Shown here in pieces: positions 57,879 to 64,000 of a stretch of 64,000 nt of DNA. The DNA is from Sinorhizobium garamanticum (lineage in GTDB: Bacteria; Pseudomonadota; Alphaproteobacteria; Rhizobiales; Rhizobiaceae), in NCBI RefSeq assembly GCF_029892065.1, contig NZ_CP120373.1, positions 1 through 64,000 on the forward strand, written 5' to 3'. The stretch's first letter is position 1. Each line of letters starts with the position of its first letter. Made by a program: the position numbers and the translations under genes. Under the pieces are notes generated by a model. The model searched no databases, was not told the DNA's origin, and was given only the letters and a program-made list of their open reading frames with translations.

Positions 57879-58097
57879 CTAGTCAGGGTTGCGAGGACCG
57901 CGCGCTGCTATTGCAGGTGCTGCACGGGCGCTGCCGAGCACCTCGTCCATGATGCGTTGGATGGTGCGCGCACAGCGCCCGCACTGGGCACTGCAGCCGA
58001 GACAGCCATAGACTCGGCTGGTCGAGCGCGTCCGCCCCGCCTCGACGGCGGAGCGGACATCCTGATCACTCAACACATTGCACGAACAGACGATCAT
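57879..58097 (-). CDS. bfd: Bacterioferritin-associated ferredoxin-like protein
   Basis: Bfd is a [2Fe-2S] protein that reduces bacterioferritin to release iron. The 72-residue product has the two cysteine pairs: IVCSCNV near the start and YGCLGCSAQCGRC, in which the Bfd spacing is kept. A GTG at 58121 is an alternative start. No bacterioferritin gene is adjacent. It is 39 bases downstream of the metallo-hydrolase stop, on the same strand, so its native promoter may have been displaced. Confidence 0.85.
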   Translation of the reverse strand: MIVCSCNVLSDQDVRSAVEAGRTRSTSRVYGCLGCSAQCGRCARTIQRIMDEVLGSARAAPAIAARGPRNPD

Positions 58098-58136
58098 GGC
58101 GCGACGGTTCTCGTTCGGCACTCACCCAACAAACGG

Positions 58137-59054
58137 TCAGTAGTCCCAGAAAACAGGTACCCAACGAAAGTGGTCGCCGTCGCCCGCCACGTGGCCGACG
58201 GACGGGAACGGCAGGTGAGTGGCCACCAGCAGCTCGCCGGTCGCCGCCAGCTCCCGCAAAAGACGGACCCGGACGCGGGCCGCCTCCTCGGGGTCGTGTT
58301 CGAAGCCGTTGTACCACTCGGGGTGTTCGAACCCGACCTGGAACACGAGGTCGCCGGCGAACGTCAGCCCGTCGCCGCCCGACGCCACGCGGACCACGCT
58401 GTGTCCGGGGGTGTGGCCGCCGGTGCGACGGACAACAACCCCCGGCGCCACCTCGGACTCCTCATCGAACAGCCGCAGCTGGCTCTGGTACTCTTTCACG
58501 AACCGCTTGGCCGCCGACCGAAGCGCGTCCGGGAACCCCGGCGGCATGGAGACGCGGGAGAAATCGGGCGTCTCCCAGAACTTGACCTCTGCGGCCGCCA
58601 CGTGGATCCGCAGGTCCGGACGCAGTCGCTCCTTCATCCCGTCGACGAGCAGCCCGCCAATGTGGTCCATGTGCATGTGGGTAAGCACCACGTCGGTCAC
58701 GGACGCAAGATCGATGCCGGCGGAATCCAGCCGCTTGATCAACTGCCCGGCCCGCGGCAAGTTCAAGTCCGGGTCGAACCCTAGCCCAGCGTCGACGAGT
58801 ATGGTCTGGCTGCCGCTACGCACCACGACCACGTTCAGCGCCCAATCGTAAGCGTCCGGCGGCAGGAACATGTCGTCCAGCCAGGCCGCCCGGACGGCCG
58901 GGTCGACGTTGTGGGCCAACATCGCGGTTGGGAGCGGTAGCACCCCATCGCTGACCACCAGCACGTCAATCTCGCCGACCCGCACCGCATAGCGCGAAGG
59001 AACCAACTCTTCGGGTACCGTTCTACCCGGGTGTAAGGTGTTGTCCAAGCTCAT
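58137..59054 (-). CDS. MBL-fold metallo-hydrolase
   Basis: A 305-residue metallo-beta-lactamase-fold enzyme. Zinc-site motifs are HMHMDHIGG, GGHTPGHS, FAGDLV and a late ATHLPFPSVGH. The arrangement resembles lactonase and organophosphate hydrolase relatives, but the substrate is unknown. AGGAGA lies 6 bases before the ATG at 59054; the frame runs 17 codons further up. It is unusually rich in GTC, CTG, GAG and CGG codons, and it interrupts the bfd-rsh interval, so recent acquisition is likely (inference). Confidence 0.85.
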   Translation of the reverse strand: MSLDNTLHPGRTVPEELVPSRYAVRVGEIDVLVVSDGVLPLPTAMLAHNVDPAVRAAWLDDMFLPPDAYDWALNVVVVRSGSQTILVDAGLGFDPDLNLPRAGQLIKRLDSAGIDLASVTDVVLTHMHMDHIGGLLVDGMKERLRPDLRIHVAAAEVKFWETPDFSRVSMPPGFPDALRSAAKRFVKEYQSQLRLFDEESEVAPGVVVRRTGGHTPGHSVVRVASGGDGLTFAGDLVFQVGFEHPEWYNGFEHDPEEAARVRVRLLRELAATGELLVATHLPFPSVGHVAGDGDHFRWVPVFWDY

Positions 59055-59573
59055 GTTTGTCTCCTGCTGACCAATCGTACGGCGTTTTGCTTCTGCCTGC
59101 GACATGATGCGCTCCTGTCTTGCGTGATCGAGACGTGTCGGTCACGAGCCACGTCGCGGACTCTATGTTGAAGCGTGTTGGCGCACGAGCTACACCTGAG
59201 TATGGGGTAGCCTGTGCTCTCCATCGACCGCAGCAAAGATTTGATGGTGAAGAGGCTGGTATGAAAGAGTAGACGCTCTCGCCCGCGGAACGGTGCCCCG
59301 GCGCTCAGCGTTGACTCGAGGCCGCTCTGCGTCCTCGATATCCGCGACACTCTTGAGGTGCTCTTTCGAGCAGGAAAGATGCCAGGAGGAGCTGCTTCAA
59401 CTACGTGGACCGCCTTACCCAAGGCCGTATCGGCCACCTCCGCCGCCGGCCCCCGTCGATCGGCATGCGCCGCAATCATGCAGTAGGGCGCGACTCAATG
59501 ACACGAACCGCCAACCTCGCCGCTGAAGAATGGCGATGGCTGGTGGACCTCTCCTCGCAGTTTCCTGACGTGG
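59055..59573. other. Gene-free region between metallo-hydrolase and rsh
   Basis: 519 bases with no frame that looks like a real gene. Several open frames exist but have no Shine-Dalgarno or recognisable product. A 13-base match to the RIME arm end (AATCATGCAGTAG, 59474-59486) suggests a repeat remnant. Probably part of a foreign segment and the promoter of the metallo-hydrolase gene. Confidence 0.5.
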
Positions 59574-61799
59574 CTATTCGAACAGCCGCTTGACCATGGA
59601 AATGCTCGGCAACTCTTTGAGTTGGGCGATCAGATGGTTCAACTGACGCAGATCCCAGACTTCCAGGTCAAATTGCAGCTCGCTGAAATCCGCCGCTACC
59701 CGTCCCATGGAGAGCGAACGGATGTTGACATCGGTCGTCGCGATCGCTTGGGCGATCTCCGCCAGGGTGCCGGGCTCGTTCAGCGCACTGACCGCGATCC
59801 TGGCTATGAACCGGCTGTTGTTCGCCTCGTCGAGATCCCAGCGCACATCGATCCAGCGCTCCGGCTCGTCATCGAACTTTTGCAGGATCGGCGACTGGAT
59901 CGGATAGATGGTAATCCCCTTGTCGCGGTCCATGATACCGACGATGCGGTCGCCCGGAACAGCGCCAGCCGGACTGAAATGCACCTCGGCATTGCCGGAA
60001 AGCCCGCGGATCGGTAACGCTTCCGGCCCTTCGGCCTGTTGCGCATCAACCATCTCTTTCGTGCGGCCGGGAAGCTTGAAGACCATTCCTGCGGCGCTGC
60101 GCATATTGAACCAGCCATCATCTGCGCTGGGCTTTACCGTGACGCGCTCGTCCTGATGATCTGGGAATACGGCGCGCAGGACGTCGAGCGAGGACAGTTC
60201 GCCCCGCCCGACGGCGGCGATAGCGTCCTCGACTTCCTTCTGCCCGAGCCTGTGCAAGGCCGGCTTCAGCCCCTCGCGCGAAAAACTCTTGCCGGCGCGC
60301 TCGAAGGTCCGCTCCAGAATGCGGTAGCCGAGACCGGCATATTGCTTGCGGACGGCCGCCCGCGTCGCACGACGGATCGCAGCGCGCGCCTTGCCGGTGA
60401 CCACGATTTCCTCCCACGCGGGCGGTGGCACCTGAATGCCGGAGCGGATGATCTCGACCTCGTCACCGTTGTTGAGGCGCGTGACCAAAGGCATGATGCG
60501 GCCGTTGATCTTGGCACCGACGCAGGTATCGCCGATATTCGTATGCACGGCATAGGCGAAATCGATCGGCGTGGCGCCACGCGGCAGGGCGATCAGCTGC
60601 CCCTTGGGTGTGAAACAGAATACCTGATCCTGGAACAGCTCGAGCTTCGTGTGTTCCAGGAACTCCTCGGGATTGTCGCCTTCCGCCAACGCTTCGATCG
60701 TGCGGCGAAGCCAGGAATAAGCGTTCGACGTCGGTGATCGCGGCGCATCCGCCGCCACGGCGTCGCGGTCCTTGTAGAGCGCGTGCGCGGCGATGCCGTA
60801 TTCTGCGATATCGTGCATACGCTTCGTGCGGATCTGCAGCTCGATGCGCTGGCGCGACGGGCCGATGATCGTCGTGTGCAGCGATTGGTAGTCGTTCTGC
60901 TTCGGCGTCGAAATATAGTCCTTGAAGCGACCCGGGACGACACGCCAGCGCGTGTGCACGATGCCGAGCGCCCGGTAGCACGAGGGAATATCATCGACAA
61001 TGATGCGGAAGCCCCAGACGTCCGACAGTTGCTCGAAAGAAAGCGATTTCGACTGCATCTTGCGAAAGACCGAATAGGGCTTCTTCTGACGCCCCTTGAC
61101 CAGCGCCTCCTTCAGGCCCTCGGCCTGCAGCAGTTCGCTCAGTTCCTCCTCGATCTTCTTGATCAGGCCCTCGTTGCGCTCGGACAGTTCCTGCAGCCGC
61201 CTGGTGACCGTCTCGTAGGCCTCGGGGTTGATATGGCGGAAAGCGAGGTTCTCGAGCTCCTCGCGCATGTCCTGCATGCCCATGCGCCCGGCCAGCGGCG
61301 CATAGATGTCCATCGTCTCTTCGGAAATGCGTGCGCGCTTCTCCGGCGACATATGGTCAAGCGTGCGCATGTTGTGCAGCCGGTCGGCAAGCTTGACGAG
61401 CAGAACGCGGACGTCATCCGAGATGGCAAGCAAAAGTTTGCGCAGGTTTTCCGCCTGCTTCGCCTTTTTGGTGACGAGATCGAGCTTCTTGATCTTCGTC
61501 AGGCCCTCGACCAGCGCACCAATGTCTTCGCCGAAGAGATCGTCGATCTCCTGCCGTGTCGCGGTCGTGTCCTCGATCGTATCGTGCAGCAGGGCAACCG
61601 CGATCGTGGACTCGTCCAGATGCATTTCCGTAAGGATGGCCGCCACTTCGAGGGGATGAGAGATGTAAGGATCGCCGCTTGCCCGTTTCTGCTGGCCGTG
61701 CTTCTGCATGGCATAGACGTAAGCCTTGTTCAGCAAGGCTTCATTGACGTCGGGCTTGTATTTCTGCACGCGCTCAACGAGCTCGTATTGGCGCATCAT
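59574..61799 (-). CDS. rsh: Bifunctional (p)ppGpp synthetase/hydrolase
   Basis: The stringent-response enzyme of alphaproteobacteria, making and degrading (p)ppGpp. The 741-residue protein has an HD hydrolase domain (VALLHDTIEDT, RLHNMRTL), a synthetase domain (VWGFRIIVDD, DYISTPKQNDYQSLHT), a TGS domain and a C-terminal ACT domain. Both catalytic domains look intact. Start at the first of two adjacent ATGs; GGAG lies 10 bases before it. Upstream methionine-like TTG would begin inside a terminator hairpin and is rejected. Confidence 0.95.
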   Translation of the reverse strand: MMRQYELVERVQKYKPDVNEALLNKAYVYAMQKHGQQKRASGDPYISHPLEVAAILTEMHLDESTIAVALLHDTIEDTTATRQEIDDLFGEDIGALVEGLTKIKKLDLVTKKAKQAENLRKLLLAISDDVRVLLVKLADRLHNMRTLDHMSPEKRARISEETMDIYAPLAGRMGMQDMREELENLAFRHINPEAYETVTRRLQELSERNEGLIKKIEEELSELLQAEGLKEALVKGRQKKPYSVFRKMQSKSLSFEQLSDVWGFRIIVDDIPSCYRALGIVHTRWRVVPGRFKDYISTPKQNDYQSLHTTIIGPSRQRIELQIRTKRMHDIAEYGIAAHALYKDRDAVAADAPRSPTSNAYSWLRRTIEALAEGDNPEEFLEHTKLELFQDQVFCFTPKGQLIALPRGATPIDFAYAVHTNIGDTCVGAKINGRIMPLVTRLNNGDEVEIIRSGIQVPPPAWEEIVVTGKARAAIRRATRAAVRKQYAGLGYRILERTFERAGKSFSREGLKPALHRLGQKEVEDAIAAVGRGELSSLDVLRAVFPDHQDERVTVKPSADDGWFNMRSAAGMVFKLPGRTKEMVDAQQAEGPEALPIRGLSGNAEVHFSPAGAVPGDRIVGIMDRDKGITIYPIQSPILQKFDDEPERWIDVRWDLDEANNSRFIARIAVSALNEPGTLAEIAQAIATTDVNIRSLSMGRVAADFSELQFDLEVWDLRQLNHLIAQLKELPSISMVKRLFE

Positions 61800-61828
61800 C
61801 CGCTGGCGGCTCCGTGGGAAAAAGCAAA

Positions 61829-61862
61829 CAAAAAAGTGCGCCAATCATAGGAGTGGCGCACT
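61829..61862 (-). terminator. Intrinsic terminator between rpoZ and rsh
   Basis: On the minus strand AGTGCGCCA and TGGCGCACT form a 9-bp stem around a 10-base loop, followed directly by TTTTTTG. This is a classical Rho-independent terminator at the end of rpoZ. Its 3' end is about 35 bases before the rsh start codon. Confidence 0.85.
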
Positions 61863-61902
61863 GCTTTGAAAACACGTCGGAACATGCGTTCCGGAGCGGA
61901 TC

Positions 61903-62310
61903 TTAGTAGTCGTCGCTCTTTTCCGGAGGCACAAGACCTTCGATGCCCGCAAGCAGTTCCTCTTCGGACATGCGGTCGAATGTCAGGGCTTCCGGCTGAT
62001 CTTCCTCTTCCGCCGCATCCGCGAAAGCGGCCGCCGCTTCCGGCTGGGTCAGCGAAGCCGGATCTGGCTCGGGCTCGTCCACCTCGACGTGCTTCTGCAG
62101 CGAGTGGATCAAGTCCTCCTTCAGGTCGCCGGGCGAAAGGGTCTCGTCAGCGATCTCGCGCAGCGCCACGACAGGGTTCTTATCGTTGTCGCGATCAACG
62201 GTGATAGCAGCACCCTGCGAAATCAGGCGCGCGCGGTGGCTGGCGAGCAAAACAAGTTCGAAACGGTTGTCGACTTTGTCAATGCAGTCTTCGACGGTGA
62301 CGCGGGCCAT
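61903..62310 (-). CDS. rpoZ: RNA polymerase omega subunit
   Basis: A 135-residue omega subunit, which helps assemble RNA polymerase and in some bacteria contributes to ppGpp sensing. It begins [21 protein letters not shown], then ALREIADE, and has a long acidic C-terminal tail typical of alphaproteobacteria. AAAGGACAGG lies before the ATG at 62310. It is followed by an intrinsic terminator and then rsh. Confidence 0.95.
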   Translation of the reverse strand: MARVTVEDCIDKVDNRFELVLLASHRARLISQGAAITVDRDNDKNPVVALREIADETLSPGDLKEDLIHSLQKHVEVDEPEPDPASLTQPEAAAAFADAAEEEDQPEALTFDRMSEEELLAGIEGLVPPEKSDDY

Positions 62311-62778
62311 AGCCTGTCCTTTGCAACTCAAAGCGCGGCGGCGTTGCCGCTGCACGGATTAAACGACCCGAGACCGGAACAGCCGTCGCTTGACGGCCTC
62401 ATCAGCTCCGATTTCAGGAATTAGCCGCTCGGATACAATCAAAACAGCATAAGTTCAAGTTTTTCCTGCATTCGGTGCTCACATCAACCAATGACACATG
62501 ATAGAATATGGCGTATTACGCGCCGCAACTGTGGCCACACATGCCGATTGCATTGCATGATGCAATGGTCGAATGTGCAGCAGCAATCGGAAATTGAAGT
62601 GTGGACGAACTGCAGCAACTGCTAAAACTAGCTATAGGCGCCGTGCGCTGCTTGGATTAATGCGTGGTATAACCTACATTATTTGCAATATCAGCAATTA
62701 TTAATGTAATCCACCTATTTTCTGCGCACGCTTCCTTCGGGAGGTCGAAAATGCGCCGGGCATGAAAAGGAAATTACG
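62311..62778. other. Gene-free, AT-richer divergent promoter region
   Basis: 468 bases between rpoZ and the NYN gene, which diverge. From about 62440 to 62730 it is distinctly AT-richer than its surroundings. It contains a perfect 17-base palindrome CATTGCATGATGCAATG (62551-62567) and a small stem with a TTCG tetraloop (CTTCC-TTCG-GGAGG, 62731-62744) 35 bases before the NYN start. An unannotated small RNA is possible but not shown. Confidence 0.5.
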
Positions 62779-63357
62779 ATGTTCGATCCCCGCGAGAAAA
62801 TCGCACTTTTCATAGACGGCGCCAATCTCTACGCCGCATCGAAAAGTCTCGGTTTCGACATCGACTATCGCAAGCTGCTGAAAGCGTTCCAGAAACGCGG
62901 ATACCTGCTTCGGGCCTACTATTACACCGCGCTTATCGAAGACCAGGAATATTCGTCGATCCGTCCCTTGATCGACTGGCTGGACTACAATGGCTACAAA
63001 GTCATCACCAAGCCGGCCAAGGAATTCACCGACTCGCTCGGACGACGCAAGATCAAGGGCAACATGGATATCGAGCTGGCGATCGACGCCATGGAGCAGT
63101 CCGAAACAGTCGATCATCTCGTCATCTTCTCGGGCGACGGCGACTTCACCACGCTCGTCGAAGCACTGCAGCGCAAGGGCCGCAAGGTCTCGGTGGTCTC
63201 GACCATGTCGACCCAACCGCCCATGATCGCCGACGATCTGCGACGCCAGGCGGATCACTTCATCGACCTCGTCACACTTAGAAACGAGATCGGCCGGGAA
63301 CCCTCGGAACGCACGCCGCGTGCGGTCGAGCCGGTCGCCGACGACGTCGAGCTCTAA
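62779..63357 (+). CDS. NYN domain protein, LabA/DUF88-like
   Basis: A 192-residue PIN-like NYN-domain protein. Acidic residues expected at the metal site are present: Asp13 in FIDGANLY, a pair in KGNMDIELAIDAM and VIFSGDGDFTTL. These domains are predicted RNases. AAGGAA lies 6 bases before the ATG. Conserved in rhizobia, with a short polar tail. It converges with smpB, 49 bases apart. Confidence 0.9.
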   Translation: MFDPREKIALFIDGANLYAASKSLGFDIDYRKLLKAFQKRGYLLRAYYYTALIEDQEYSSIRPLIDWLDYNGYKVITKPAKEFTDSLGRRKIKGNMDIELAIDAMEQSETVDHLVIFSGDGDFTTLVEALQRKGRKVSVVSTMSTQPPMIADDLRRQADHFIDLVTLRNEIGREPSERTPRAVEPVADDVEL

Positions 63358-63406
63358 GATCAGGAAATCCAGGCAGGGCCGGCGCGAGCGCCCCTCACCG
63401 ACCAGT

Positions 63407-63886
63407 TCAGCCGCGCTCCTTGAGCAGGCGGTTCTTCTGCCGGTTCCAATCGCGTTCCTTGGAGGTCTCACGCTTGTCGTGCAGCTTCTTGCCCTTACCC
63501 AGTGCAAGCTCCAGCTTCGCCCGCCCGCGGTCATTGAAATAGATCCTGAGCGGGATCAGCGACATACCTTCGCGGTTGACGGCACCCTGCAGCCGGTTCA
63601 CTTCCCGCTTCGACAACAGCAATTTGCGACGCCGCCGCGTTTCATGATTGAAGCGGTTGGCCTGCAAATATTCCGGCAGATAGGAGTTGATCAGCCAGAT
63701 CTCGCCGCCTTCGTCGGTGGCGTAGGACTCCGAAATGTTGGCCTTTCCTTCACGCAGCGACTTGACCTCCGTGCCGGTCAGCACAAGACCGGCTTCGTAG
63801 GTATCGACGATCTCGTAGTTAAAGCGGGCCTTGCGGTTCTCCGCCACGACCTTCTTGACCGTGCTCTGGCTGCCTTTGGGGGCCAT
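63407..63886 (-). CDS. smpB: SsrA-binding protein SmpB
   Basis: Binds tmRNA and delivers it to stalled ribosomes in trans-translation. The 159-residue protein starts [21 protein letters not shown] and has [20 protein letters not shown] (cited in part), the conserved [13 protein letters not shown] region and a basic C-terminal tail [15 protein letters not shown]. Its ATG overlaps the dapA stop by one base. The tmRNA gene is not in this window. Confidence 0.96.
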   Translation of the reverse strand: MAPKGSQSTVKKVVAENRKARFNYEIVDTYEAGLVLTGTEVKSLREGKANISESYATDEGGEIWLINSYLPEYLQANRFNHETRRRRKLLLSKREVNRLQGAVNREGMSLIPLRIYFNDRGRAKLELALGKGKKLHDKRETSKERDWNRQKNRLLKERG

Positions 63887-64000
63887 CAGTTCATCAATCC
63901 CGCATGCCGGAGCGCCGCATCGATCGCCGCTTCCGTGCCCGGCTCAAGCGTCGCCAGGAGCGGCGAACGAACGGCACGGCTCATCCGCCCCAGGCGATGC
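63886..64000 (-). CDS. dapA: 4-hydroxy-tetrahydrodipicolinate synthase, 3' end only
   Basis: The final 38 codons of a gene that runs off the right edge, ending [15 protein letters not shown] and [10 protein letters not shown]. This resembles the C-terminus of rhizobial DapA, the first enzyme of lysine/diaminopimelate synthesis, and dapA-smpB adjacency is typical. Its stop shares an A with the smpB start (TGATG), so the two are coupled. Confidence 0.8.
   Translation of the reverse strand, partial: HRLGRMSRAVRSPLLATLEPGTEAAIDAALRHAGLMN

Noticed and set aside
59051..59479. A 142-codon minus-strand frame upstream of the metallo-hydrolase
   Set aside because: It overlaps the preferred start of the metallo-hydrolase and its residues look random; no motif.
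59498..59593. A 31-codon frame that overlaps the rsh end
   Set aside because: It is antisense to rsh codons at its end, has no clear ribosome binding site and no recognisable family.

Overview
The window looks like chromosomal DNA of a Sinorhizobium/Ensifer-type alphaproteobacterium. The basis is high GC and dense short operons, a rhizobial gene order (dapA-smpB, rpoZ-rsh, acpS-lepB-rnc-era, lpsL-rkpK, nadABC) and several copies of a palindromic intergenic repeat resembling the rhizobial RIME family (about 9987, 12070, 38704, 41061 and 53714, plus a half copy at 8189). No tRNA, rRNA, CRISPR array, prophage, insertion sequence or plasmid function was recognised. Almost everything is core or conserved metabolism.

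Layout. 1-5.6 kb (plus strand): radA, cvpA, purF, an SDR oxidoreductase and a ZIP-type metal transporter. 5.6-14 kb (minus): a large epimerase/SPW/VKOR fusion protein, the phosphatidylethanolamine pair psd-pssA, an Atm1-type ABC exporter and a LysM protein. 14.2-21.8 kb: a LOG-type phosphoribohydrolase, rarD, cimA, a translationally coupled set of three GFA-family proteins plus proline iminopeptidase, and cysS. 22.2-28.4 kb: a 48-residue protein, an SRAP protein, a Nudix/TIGR02301 pair, two uncharacterised proteins and the tight operon ygfZ-HD-phosphatase-nadQ. 28.4-34.1 kb (minus): sodC, then nadABC behind a 29-bp perfect palindrome, and an MFS transporter. 34.3-46.8 kb: MOSC, HD and DUF2339 proteins, phoX behind a PHO box, recO, an L,D-transpeptidase lipoprotein, an ArsR/SRPBCC/VOC cluster, and lpsL-rkpK for UDP-glucuronate/galacturonate supply. 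46.8-57.7 kb: tex, cfa, a glutathionyl-hydroquinone reductase, a glycerophosphodiester phosphodiesterase, and the era-rnc-lepB-acpS-DUF2062 operon. 57.9-64 kb: bfd, a probably acquired metallo-hydrolase, rsh, rpoZ, an NYN-domain protein, smpB and the 3' end of dapA.

Common themes are envelope and surface chemistry (pssA, psd, cfa, lpsL, rkpK, the LysM and L,D-transpeptidase proteins), NAD synthesis with its likely regulator, phosphate scavenging (phoX, GDPD), and stringent/translation quality functions (rsh, rpoZ, smpB, era, rnc).

I did not see a clear-cut undescribed defence or mobile system. The best leads are: an intrinsic terminator about 35 nt upstream of the rsh start codon with no room for a separate promoter; the three-domain epimerase/SPW/VKOR fusion; the triple GFA plus peptidase cassette; the nadQ/nadABC control circuit; a metallo-hydrolase island wedged between bfd and rsh; and an ArsR operator that overlaps its own start codon. 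All start sites were chosen by eye from Shine-Dalgarno spacing and family knowledge.
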